Assembly (NCBI GenBank): GCA_037693485.1
Contig: CM075352.1
Coordinates: 27,684,001 to 27,748,000, forward strand
DNA length: 64,000 bases
DNA from: Kitagawia praeruptora
Taxonomy: Eukaryota > Streptophyta > Magnoliopsida > Apiales > Apiaceae
Reading direction: 5' to 3'
Below, piece by piece: positions 32,580-43,797 of this stretch (within the stretch, counting starts at the first letter, position 1; every line of letters begins with the position of its first letter). The notes beneath the pieces were generated by a model that saw only the letters and a program-made list of their open reading frames with translations, was not told where the DNA came from and searched no databases. The position numbers and the translations under genes were made by a program.

Positions 32580-33869
32580 TTATAAAATTGCCTCAAAATC
32601 TGGTGTAGCTCTGAGATAGTCTATCAGCAATCTTCTTTCAGCATTCTCAAGCTCTCTCTGCATTATCTCTTTGATTTCTCTTAGCTCAGGATCATTCTCA
32701 TCAGTCTGATAGATAGCAGATCTTAGATCATAGATTTTGTTTCTCCTCATCTGATTACCCAGTCTGATGAATTTCACTTCCTCTGATTGTGAGTTGAAAT
32801 CAAGAACTGTAATCCCCAGATCAGTCTTCAGCTTTGTAGTACGCTTTTTCATCTCAATAAGATTTCTATTCCAATCTCTGTACTTAGGGACATATCTGCT
32901 GTTGTATTTCATACCTCTAGTTGCCAAATTTTGAAGCATTTTTCTTTTAAGCACATTCGCAACTGACTCAGTTCTTCTATTTCTCACCTTGAACAGATAT
33001 AAAACATATTCTAGTTCTTCCCAGTGTTTCAAATCAAGATCAAATTCACCAATCTTATATACTGTTCCATCAAACATGAAGTATAAGAGAAAATCCTTTT
33101 CTAAACTCTTTTGATGAACCAACTGTACTGATTCCAGTCTGTCTAAGCTTTCTTGAGTTACACCACAACCTGGAACAGCCAGTGAGGAAGGATCTCTAGG
33201 ACCAACATGCTGTCTTGAATCTCTTCTTGAACCCAGACCAGCTTTATTACTTCCAATCTTTCCAGCTAAACCTTTTTCATCTGAAAAATCCATAGGACCT
33301 CCAGTTTCTGGGGTTGGTTCAAATACTGATGTCTTCCCAAAAATTGATTGTAATCCAGAAGAAAATAGAGAGTTCTGCATAACTCTTTTAGCAACAGAAG
33401 TTGTGTTTGATTCCTTTGACATGCTTTCCTCTCCAGCAATGCCTTTAAGCTTTTGCTTAGCTTCTACTTCTGTTGGCTTCTTGAATACTTGCATCCTTTG
33501 ATCAGCTTCAACATTTTCTTTGATTTTAATGCCTTTAAGAACAGGCCTAGAAGCTTTCACATTTTGCTTACTCTTACCAGACTTCAAAGCTTTCTGATGT
33601 TCAGCTTGTAAACTCTTCTCTTCAGCTTGAATGTCTGCAAGAGTAACTCCTTCGTCATTCTCCTCTAGAAATACTTTGGCAGCTAACTCTTCATCAGTCT
33701 GTGGATTATCAGTGAATAGCAAACTCTAGGTCTTAGATGTACACTGAGTATCAGTATTTACCCCACCAGACTTAGACTTGGAAGTTTTTTCAGATAGTAA
33801 ACTCTTCTCAGTTGCCCTTGACCTTAGATTTTTTTTTAATGTATATATATCCTCCGAATAAACTTTCAT
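32580..33869 (-). pseudogene. Extra ORF of element A between pol and the 3' LTR
   Basis: A 380-codon open frame (33722-32580), preceded in the same frame by about 35 open codons beyond a TAG (33728-33726). A plausible ATG at 33869 lies in another frame, separated by a run of nine A, so the gene looks broken by a homopolymer slip and one stop. The protein is rich in Lys and Glu in its first third, has a more structured second half (residues about 195-330, with KDFLLYFMFDGTVYKIGEF) and ends in a charged helical segment. I see no signal peptide or membrane segment. Some Sireviruses carry an additional envelope-like ORF at this site, but nothing in this sequence supports an envelope function. Function unknown. 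Confidence 0.6.
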
Positions 33870-34743
33870 TTGTAAAGAAACTCTCACATGTTTGCTCTTC
33901 AATTTTCAAAAGAATCTAACTGCTCTCCATATATCAGAGTTTAATACTCTTGATACATCAGAGTTTAAGAGAACAGTTAATAAGGCTCAAAGGGGTTCAC
34001 TAAGAGTTTAATGTAAGGTCAGTGTTTGTATAAATGTGGGAAATCCTAGTGCCTTTATCATTTTCATGCACACACATATCATGCAGTCTCAAAATGGTTT
34101 AAAACAAGTTCTAGAGCAACATACTTACTGATGAACATCACACAACAATCAAAATTCGATTGATATAAAATGTATCAATCACTTATTTGGCTCAAATTCT
34201 CACAGGGTGCAGACATGCTTTAGTACTCACCAAAATAAATGACACATCTCAAGTTTTATAATTTTCACAAGTACAAACAAGGAATCATCAAGTACCATGT
34301 ACATGTCTTGGGAATAGAGTGTCACTTATCAGAGTTTAGAAGTCATCAATATCAGAAATTATTAATAAGAGGTAATGCACACATCATTTACAGACTCAGA
34401 GTTTAGGAGAAATAAACTAAGAGATGCTATAAATATGAACAGTATCATGCTTGTGTTGAATTTCTGCACAGTCTAAGATTAGATCATAGATAATTTAGAA
34501 GGATTCATGATTAATGACTGAGAATTATGCTTCATACATTTTCTTCATTGGTGCTTATCTCATACAATAACATTATCAGAATTAATCAGAGTTTATTCAA
34601 CAAGTTAACAGTGTTTGACTGATAAAACATGCTAACAGAGTTTACATAACAAAGTTTAAAAACTGAGTTCACATAGCATTTAACACATCACACAAACATG
34701 AATAATGCATTACATAAGTGAATTTTGAGTCTAACCAGTATCT
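33870..34743 (-). other. Non-coding spacer of element A with dispersed motif
   Basis: No frame is conserved. On the plus strand AGAGTTT recurs at least seven times, mostly as CAGAGTTTA (about 33935, 33958, 34335, 34397, 34582, 34637), plus variants CAGTGTTT and CAAAGTTTA. The same motif is frequent in the LTRs and in coding parts of element A. Confidence 0.7.
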
Positions 34744-36357
34744 CTAGTCAAAACTAGAGACCATTCCAAGTTCATTTACCAGCCTTGTAAATGTAGCTTC
34801 ACTCAATGGCTTGGTGAAGATATCTGCAAGCTGTTGGTCTGTAGACACAAAATGAAGCTCAATGTTCCCTTCCTCTACATGCTCTCTGATAAAATGATAC
34901 CTTATGCTGATGTGCTTAGTCATTGAGTGTTGTACTGGATTACCTGTCATAGCAATAGCACTTTGATTATCACAGTAAATAGGAATCTTACTGTACCTTA
35001 ATCTATAATCCAACAACTGATTCTTCATCCATAGAATCTGTGCACAGCAGCTACCAGCAGCAATATACTCTGCCTCAGCTGTAGATGTAGAAATTGACTT
35101 TTGTTTCTTACTGTACCAATAAACCAGTCTGTCACCCAGAAATTGACAACTTCCACTGGTGCTTTTTCTATCTATCTTACAACCTGCAAAGTCTGCATCA
35201 AAGTAACCAATAAGTTTGAAATCTGATTCTCTGGGATACCACAGCCCTAAAGTAATGGTGCCCTTGAGATATTTGAAAATTCTTTTCACTGCTGTGAGAT
35301 GTGGTTCTCTGGGATCAGCTTGAAACCTTGCACAGAGACAGGTTGCATACATGATATCAGGTCTACTTGCTGTCAGATAAAGAAGAGACCCTATCATGCC
35401 TCTGTAGTTTGTCATATTCACTGATGCTCCTGTATCTTTATCCAACTTAGTTGCAGTTGCCATGGGAGTTGATGCAGATGAGCAATCAAGCATACCAAAT
35501 TTCTTGAGAAGGTTTCTGGTATATTTTGCTTGATTTATAAATATCCCATCATCTGTTTGCTTCACCTGTAGACCTAGAAAATAACTAAGTTCTCCCATCA
35601 TACTCATTTGATACCTGGACTGCATTAGCTTGGCAAACTTTGTACAGAGTTTATCATTTGTAGAACCAAAAATTATGTCATCAACATAAATTTGAACCAA
35701 AAGCAAGTCACTACCAGATTTAAAGTAAAACAGAGTTTTATCAATAGTACCTCTGTGAAACCCACTTTCTAGTAGAAATTGAGCAAGAGTTTCATACCGT
35801 GCTCTTGGTGCTTGCTTAAGTCCATAAAGTGCTTTATCAAGCCTGTAGACATAATCTGGATATTTGGGGTCAACAAATCCTGGTGGTTGTTCAACAAATA
35901 CTTTTTCTTCAAGTTTCCCATTCAGAAAAGCACTCTTTACATCCATCTGAAATACCTTGAATTTCTTGTGAGAAGCATAGGCAAGAAACATCCTTATTGC
36001 CTCCAACCTGGTAACTAGAGCAAAAGTCTCATCATAATCTATTCCCTCTTACTGTGAATAGCCTTTTGCCACAAGTCTGGCTTTGTTTCTTGTAACAACC
36101 CCTTCACTATCAGTTTTGTTTCTGAAAACCCACTTAGTACCAACAATAGACCTATTCTTGGGTCTTGGTACAAGTGTCCATACTTCATTTCTCTCAAATT
36201 CATTTAACTCTTCTTGCATTGCTGTTATCCAGTCAGCATCTTGAAGAGCTTCTTCAACCTTCTTTGGCTCAGTTTTTGACAAGAATGCATGAAACAGACA
36301 TTCATTTGTTGTTGCACTTCTTGTTCTTACTCTTGCATCTGGATCACCAATAATCAA
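34744..36357 (-). pseudogene. Reverse transcriptase and RNase H of element A
   Basis: Two consecutive open frames in one reading frame (36357-36049 and 36048-34744), separated by a TAA at 36051-36049 just after GYSQ, where element B has Glu. The N-terminal part has ALQDADWITAMQEELNEFER, and the main part has FQMDVKSAFLNGKLEEKVFV, LYGLKQAPRA and the catalytic YVDD (35688-35677). The connection and RNase H regions (STAEAEYIAAGSCCAQILW, DNQSAIAMTGNPVQHSMTKH) run to LADIFTKPL and the stop. The catalytic set appears intact apart from the stop. It is joined to integrase by a frame change near 36360. Very similar in sequence to element B. Confidence 0.9.
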
Positions 36358-38084
36358 ATCAGGTGTGTGAGATTTGGTCCATTTCCTAGCTGAAGGAAAA
36401 TGACTTCTCTCAGAGTTTGATCCTCCCCTTGATCCATGTTCTCCTGATTTTCTTGGTGTCTTTCTTCATTCTCTGAGGCTCCCCCTGAATGTGACTGCTC
36501 AGAGTTTGAACTGTCAGATTTTGGACTATCAGAGTTTGAGTTATCAGAGTTTGATCTAGATTTTTCAGCTGAGTCACTATCAGAATTTGAGTTATCACTA
36601 TTATGTGATTCTTCATGCTCCCCCTCAACTGGTTCATCTCTTGTTTCTGGCTGAAAAGTTTCTTCAGTGTTTACCAGTAGAGGTTCAGAGTTTAGCTCAA
36701 CAGAGTTTATTAGATCAGCCTCATTAGAGTTTAATTTATCAGAGAATAAATCTTCATTTTCAAAGTGCAGTTGATCATGTTCATTTACATCTTCAAGTCC
36801 AGTTATTTTCTTGTCATCAAATGACACATGAATTGATTCCATGATCACTTTGGTTCTCAGATTATAAACTCTGAATGCCTTAGTTGACAGTGGATAACCA
36901 ATAAAAATTCCTTCATCGGCTTTTAAATCAAATTTTGTCAACTGTTCTGGATGAGTTTTCAGCACAAAGCACTTGCACCCAAAAATATGAAAATATTTCA
37001 GGTTCGGCTTCTTTTCTCTCACCATTTCATATGGTGTTTTTCCATGCTTGTTGATTAGAGTGGCATTCTGAGTAAAACAGGCAGTTCGAACAGCTTCTGC
37101 CCAGAAATAAGTTGGCAATTTTGCTTCATCAAGCATAGTTCTGGCAGCTTCTATGAGAGTTCTGTTCTTTCTTTCAACTACACCATTTTGCTGTGGTGTA
37201 CCAGGTGCAGAAAACTCTTGCTTCACTCCTATGTCTTTGCAAAATTCTTCCATTGTTGCATTTCTAAATTCAGTTCCATTATCACTTCTGATTATTTTGA
37301 CTTTGTGTTTTGATCCTTTGTCCAGTTGCTTTACATGCTCCATCAGAGTTAATGCTATTTCATCCTTCTTTGCTAGGAAATACACCCATGTATATCTGGT
37401 GTGTTCATCAACAATGACTAAAGCATATTTCTTTCTTCCAAGTGACATTACATTCACTGGACCAAAAAGATCAACATGTAGAAGATGATAAGGATCAACA
37501 ATTGAAGATTCAGTTTTGCTCTTGAAAGATGACTTCCTTTGTTTGGCCTTTTGACAGGAATCACATAGGCCATCAACATTTAATAATGATTTTGGGAGCC
37601 CTCTTACAAGATTCTTTCTAATCAGCTCATTTATGTTGTTCAGATTCAAATGAGAGAGTTTCTTGTGCCACTTCCAACTCTCTTCACTGGACATCCTTGT
37701 TGACAGACACACTGCTTTGCCATCAGTGTTTGTTGACAATTTTATTTCATAGATGTTATTGTGTCTGTTTCCAACTAGAACAACTTTCCCTGTAGATTTA
37801 CTGATGACTTGACAGTATTCAGGCTGAAAATCTACATGATATCCTCTGTCACAGATTTGACTCACAGATAGCAGATCATGCTTGAGTCCTGAAACCAGAG
37901 CTACATTTGTGATGATGACACTTCCAAGATTAATATTGCCATATCCCAGAGTATGTTCTATGTTGCCATCTCCATAAGAAACTTTTGGGCCAGCCTTTTC
38001 CACTTACTCTGTTAGCAGGGCTTTATTTCCAGTCATATGTCCTGAACATCCACTGTCCACGACTAGAGTACTTTCCCTGGTGCC
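36354..38084 (-). pseudogene. Protease and integrase of element A
   Basis: The frame is open from 38090, with aspartic protease motif DSGCSGHM, and is broken by TAA at 38006-38004. The following 549 codons carry the integrase zinc site (H113, H118, C147, C150 from 38003) and the D-D-E triad (D178 in HVDLFGP, D241 in RSDNGTEF, E277 in VVERKNR). The C-terminal tail is Ser/Asp/Asn-rich, where repeated AACTCTGA units are translated as NSD. The frame changes near 36360 before RT. The gag stop lies just upstream at 38103-38101 in another frame, and the junction has the look of a 3' splice site (see findings). Confidence 0.9.
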
Positions 38085-38100
38085 CTGCAATCACAAACAA

Positions 38101-38795
38101 TTACTGAGGATTAGTTTTAAGGATCCAGACTTGCTTGGATCCTTTGGCTTTCTTAACTCTGCTAGCTCTTGCAGCGGAATTCACATTAACAGAGTTTAAG
38201 CTAACTTTATCAGAGTTTACATTTACAGAGTTTACTTTAACCCATTTCAAATTTGGCTTGGGTTCATAGTAATTATGATAAATAGCATGATAATCTCTGC
38301 AAGTGTAAATAGAATGCCAAGTACTACCACAGTGTTTGTATAAAGTCTGTGGTCTAGCTCTAACATTAACTTTCTTTACTTCAGACTTTGAAGGTAAAGA
38401 ATTAATATTTTTGTTCTTCCTGCAAAAACTAGCAAGTTGGTTAGTGCTACCACAGTTATGACATGACTTTCTTGGAGCTAATGTAGCAAGCATTGGATAA
38501 TTACCTTGGGTAATGCCTACTTTTCCATTTCTGTTCTTCCTAGACACTTTCTGTTTCTTAACAGGTTTTAACTCCTTAAGCTTATGCTTGAATTGTTTAT
38601 CTTTCATTGAACCAATATTAACCTGTTTAACACTAGCTTTTACTGGTTCTCTCTTAACAACTTCTTTTCTATGTTCAAACCTAGGTTCATTTATTCCATT
38701 AACAAATGTTCCAAATTTCTTAGAAGGAAGTGGTGGTCTAATCTTGACTGTATTCTGAAACCTAAGTACATCATCCTCAGAATAACCTAGACCTA
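38101..38795 (-). pseudogene. 3' part of gag of element A
   Basis: Continues gag beyond the nested insertion and ends TAA at 38103-38101. It contains two zinc-knuckle-like sequences, CHNCGSTNQLASFC and KHCGSTWHSIYTC. The matching knuckles in element B are complete (CYKCGNHNHLALDC, CYHCGSLLHSIYMC). Here the first has Gln where His should be and the second lacks its first Cys in register, so both are probably inactive. The frame is open from the insertion point to the stop. Confidence 0.8.
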
Positions 38796-41689
38796 CTGTG
38801 TGTAAGAACCCAAATTTTTGGTAGAATTAAAACTTTTTATTAAGTGTTGAGAAAAGAAGGAACAATGATTCCGACTCCAAGGTAGTAACATTTCTAAGGA
38901 ATGAGTGTTGAATGGATATAGATTCCAAGGTTTATATGTTAGGAAGAATGCAACGGGTTGACAACCTAGATTAGAATAATCTATCTCATAGAAAGATAAG
39001 ATATGGAAATTCCAAGTAGAGGAAATATTCTCATGTCATACAAATTGATATCTGTTATTAGTCCAGTGGTTCCGTGAAAAGAGTTAAGAACGCTCGAGGA
39101 AGCACAAGGATATTTTCTAAATACAAGGATTAAAAAGGGAATAAGTTGTGAATAGTGTTTTTTATGGAAATTGGAATATTATGAGACGACACTATATAGA
39201 AGTACCCGGAATGAAATTCTGAGTTCGTATTAGTGATCCGAAGGGAAAATAAGTGTATGTAAAAGCTGTCGGATTCTGAAAAATAGCACTTTTATTTTCC
39301 ACCGAGATTTCCCCTGGACAGTGAAGGATTTAAGGATTTAAGAAAAGTATTTGAGGAATTTAAATTCGAGAAGTATTAAGAAAGATGGAGAATGGTATTA
39401 TAATTATTAAGAAGGTTTCCGGTAAAACCCTAACTAGAAACGGTTGAGTTATTCCTCCGAACGATCAATGAATTGAGCAATAACCGGACAAAGAATCAAT
39501 TAGAGGGCCAAGGGGCAACCATGTGCTAGTAGATAAGAGCAAGTAACCAAGTAGTTACATGTAACTAGCATAGTAGAGATCCAACCACTTGGTTAAGGCT
39601 AATCTCTCATCTCACCACAAGCTAATGACATTTGTCCATCCAAATTACCTCATGCATGACCTACTAACTTTAATAAAGTTACTTTACATTAGATATTATC
39701 ATAATAATTCACAAGAGATGAGATTGGAAGAGAAAATATCAAGAAAAATCAAAGCAAACTCTCCCCCCTCCACTTTGCTACCATTCGGCCTTTTGGCTAA
39801 ATTCCAAGATCAAAATCATACTTCCAACCATCACTTGATCTTGTAAATTTTATTGTGAGTCCTATATTTCATAAAAGTAATCTCCTAAAAATCTTAGCCT
39901 CAAACACCACTTTTTCCATTTTCAAATAAATCCTTGAAGATGAGGGTGAATAGTGATTTTCAAGAACAAAATTCTTGGATCTTGATTTCTTGGATGATCT
40001 AAGCTTGGTTAAGGGTATACAAGGACTATACAAGGCTTACTAAGTGCATACACACCCCAAGGAAGGTATAACACACTTGGAACCCTAGCTCTTACTTTAA
40101 GTATATGCTTGTTCTTGATGGATCTAAGTAGTTATGGTGTTAGTATGTTATAAGCATGATTATTAGCATGATTATGATTGGGTTTTGGTAGAGGTTAAAT
40201 TAGTTTAGATGAACGGAAAGCCATTGCTTGGCCTTAGTTCATGGTTAAATAACATGTATATGTTGTTTGGAATGGAAACTATGATTATTGGAAAGTTTGG
40301 AATTTAGAAAGATTCGATTTATAGCCGTCGTAATGCCCGATTTTCGTTAAACCTTAAGTAACCATGCATCACAGTAGCTTTAACTTACTGTTAAGCTTCG
40401 ATTTCTTCCATGATAAGCTAGATTATGTTATAAGCTTCGTTTTGACATAAAGATCGTATGAAACGGACTTACGGTTTAGGAGTTATGATTAAATTCGTAA
40501 AAGTGGTTCGAAACCGTAATCAAAAGTTCGTACCTGAAATTGGAATCCCTTAACATGACTAAGTCAGTGACGAATCATGGTAATTAAATATTAGAGGTCA
40601 TAAGGAAGGTGTGAGAGAAAACCACAAGTAAAATGGATCGTTTTCCGATTTTATAAAAATGTTCGAATCGAGGTTAAGTGCGAAGAAACCACTTTTCAGA
40701 GATAACACTATTCATTCGAATGCTCCTGCCCTGTTTTAGTAAAATCTGGAAATATTTATCTTCTGAACAAAGTCAGATTTTGAGCTAGCCACCTTATAGA
40801 CATTCTCTAGAGTATGTACGCGAAAACGGTGCGTCATTTGAGTTAACGGTTACCGAGTTATGAACGTTTTAGTAAAAGAGGTGTGAATAGTGAAAATCCA
40901 CCGTTGACTGAACTTCGAAAATACATTTCACCTATCTAGACCCGTGTTTTCGGATTGGAAATTTTATGATAAATATTACAAATACCAAAGATGATTTTGG
41001 AAGTGGTTTCTTAATTAAATACATTTCCGGTGATTTATTAAAAGTGTTGAAGTACGAGTCTCGAAATAGTGATTCTCGGAAAAGTCAACCCTAGGGGTAC
41101 TAATTTGGCCACCCTTTTTGGCTAAGTTAAAAAGGGAATTTCGAGTCGACTAAAACACGAAACTTGTTAAGAATTATCAAGACCACATATTGGTGCAAAG
41201 AACGAGGTTATAATTGATTAAGTAAGATATACAAAAAATCTGACATTAAGGGTGGGTTCGAGGTGTGTTTTGGACTAAACTTACATGACTTAAGTTAAGT
41301 TATACTTAACCTTCGAAACGTAAGTGATTGACCTCGGTTGTTGTGACTATTTATAGATCACTGGATCGACACGAGACACACTACCCCTACAGGATTACCA
41401 GGCAAGTTTCCAATACTTGGAACTGTTGTTGTGATAATATATATAATGATTGTTGTATACCTATGCCATAACATGCATGCCTACTTTCAAGTCTATTGAT
41501 ATGCTTGTTCCCTGAATTGATATTGGCTTATAGACTAGATATGAATTATCAGTTATAAGCAAGATTGTTTTGCTAAGACCCTTAGTGAAGGGCGTATGAT
41601 ATTCATTCTTTAAACATAAGACCGGGAGTCAGTATTTTGTGATATATAGATAGCCGTGGAAACCCGGAGGGATTCCAGCGGCAGAGTAG

Positions 41690-42375
41690 TACTCATTTTG
41701 AGGAATGTTATTAGTAAACATTATTTATATTTTCATAAAGTATTGATTACTTGGAAATTACTCGAGGAATGCTATTTGGATATTATCTCAATCGAGAGGT
41801 ACTATATGAATATTATTTTGAATATTCATTCGCGTATATTTATTTGCTGAATATTATTTTAATATTCATTCGAGCTTTAATTACTTAAATGAATATTAGT
41901 TTCGAATATTCGTTTAGAGTTTGATTATTCAATGAGTAATTACTTTAGTATTCTTGGAAATTTATTTATTAAATGAATATTATCGTGAATATTCATTTAA
42001 GATTTTATGTACTTGATGAATATTATTTTAAGATATTCATTCGAAGTTCTATTCACTTAAGGAATATTGCTTCGAATATTCCTTTAAAGTTTGATTGCTA
42101 AAAGAATATTATTTGGATATTTATTTAGAATATTAATTATTAAATGAATATTATTTTCAAATATTCATTTAATGTTTGATTTATTTAGTGAATATTATTT
42201 TAAACATTTACTTGGGCTTATTTAATTAATGAATATTATTTTGAATATTCATTTAAAGAAGAGAGTTATTTAGTAAATAATTCTATGTATTTATTCGAGG
42301 ATTACTTACGAGCAATATTATGATTTAATCATATTCCTTAATTATTATTGATTTAATAAATATTCTTGGAATATT
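41690..42375 (+). repeat. Stem-loop array in the 5' LTR
   Basis: About 14 imperfect palindromes close to TGAATATTATTTTGAATATT followed by CA, spaced about 45-60 bp, each able to form a stem of 7-12 bp. Units differ by paired changes, such as GGAATATT with AATATTCC. Present again at 52200-52885. Confidence 0.75.
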
Positions 42376-43763
42376 TATTTAAATTCTTTTTATAATAATT
42401 CATATTATTCAAAGATTATCTTTCATCTTCAGATATGGTGTAAAATAGTTCGGAGTATTTTATGACTATTTTTGTCAAGGGGAGGTTCCCAAAACTTTAT
42501 TTCCATTTAAATCTATCTTATAAGAAGATTTAAATACTCGCTCAACTTCCAAAAATATATAAGGGGACCTCACTTGAGAGATGTTATTTATTGGGCTGCC
42601 CGGTCCTATACTTGCTAAACTATCTTGTTACTCACATCTTGATTCTTTCAAACATCGATATGAATCTTTTTGGTTACCTCCTCAACGCTCGAGGGGTAAG
42701 AATTGACGGAACAAGTTTATATCCATTAACAAGCATCAGCTTGGGAAATATTGGTGATTTTTCCTTTCCAAATAGATACGACTACTTTGTGGAGTCCTAT
42801 CAACAAGTAATATACTTGGGGAAAGGGGGAGGAACTTTACGTTTTAAAGTTATGGATGTGAAATGAACTAGGAGATGCGTAAGTGACCCAGTGGCGCCGG
42901 TCCAGCAAATGGCCCAACCGTTGGCCGGGGGGTTCCAGAGGGCGGTAGACAAGTAAATCCGTCGGTGCTTCCTTCTACATGTAGTAAACAAGAGGTGGGG
43001 AGCATAACATGCGACTGATCATCGTGTAAATGCTATGTCTCCTGGCGCGTCAAACTCCAGTATTAGTTCATCTCTCAATGTTGGAAATTTCCTGCAACCT
43101 TATCATTATTGGCAGGTTTGAAAAGTGTTTGAATTGGAATTGCAATATTCTTCCTGCAAGTTCCTCTATTATGAAAAGTTGATAATATCTGGCTCATCTT
43201 TGACATAGCAGATATTTATTCAAAACAAATATATTTTGAGTTACCTTGTAACTTCATCTCATACCTTATATTGGTACTACATCGTTAATGCATGGCATAT
43301 GGTTTCAAAGATATTTTGGACTGTTATATATTATCACTGTTCAATTATATTTTTGGTGGGCTATTGCTCACCCTTGCTTTATTTATTTATATCACAACAA
43401 CAGCTAGATCAGATGGCCGCGCAAGGCGTGCTCAGCATAGGCAGGTGTCAGCCGTCAGAGGATTAACCGCTGAGGTCATAGCTACCATTGCTAAGGATGC
43501 AGCTACTGGTAGGCTAGTTGTTAGCATTTGAGCCTCAAATGTATTTATATTATGGCATATACTAATAGATGGCAAAGAGCATGTAATTGTAAAATTGTAA
43601 TTCTTTGGGTTGTAAGAACTCAAACTTGTGATTAATAATATTGACGATTACTCTGATTTCATCTCTGGGACTATAACGGGTGTGCTTTATGTTGTTGTTT
43701 TGGGTCACAAGGTTGTAATTTAAATTATGTTGATTTTGTGGTTGGATATTGAGACCGTAACGA

Positions 43764-43787
43764 CCAGATCCCTGACCCTGGATCTGG
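43764..43787 (+). other. Stem-loop at the LTR end
   Basis: Perfect 8-bp stem CCAGATCC/GGATCTGG with an 8-base loop, ten bases before the LTR terminus. Repeated at 54274-54297. It is in the U5/leader position, where structure can affect primer binding or packaging; the role is inference. Confidence 0.65.
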
Positions 43788-43797
43788 GGGTGTTACA

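Larger units (their letters stand above)
38801..43797 (+). repeat. 5' LTR of the giant-LTR element
   Basis: Begins TGTAAGAACC and ends GTGTTACA. A possible TATA box is ATATATAAGG (42555-42564). Its last 34 bases hold a hairpin, CCAGATCC-CTGACCCT-GGATCTGG (43764-43787). Small open frames (39589-39846, 41656-41850, 42591-42866, 43236-43531) occur identically or nearly so in the other LTR, which is expected for LTRs and does not show coding function. Confidence 0.95.

Noticed and set aside
32580..33869. Calling the extra ORF an envelope gene
   Set aside because: No signal peptide, membrane span or other envelope feature is visible; position alone is not enough.
42591..42866. 91-residue open frame in the giant LTR, identical in the second LTR at 53101-53376
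   Set aside because: The two LTRs are near-identical copies of one sequence, so sharing a frame says nothing about coding. The product has no recognised motif.
43236..43531. Overlapping frames near the end of the giant LTR with a hydrophobic N-terminal half
   Set aside because: Two frames overlap out of phase, neither with family resemblance, and they lie in the leader-side part of an LTR. Likely chance.
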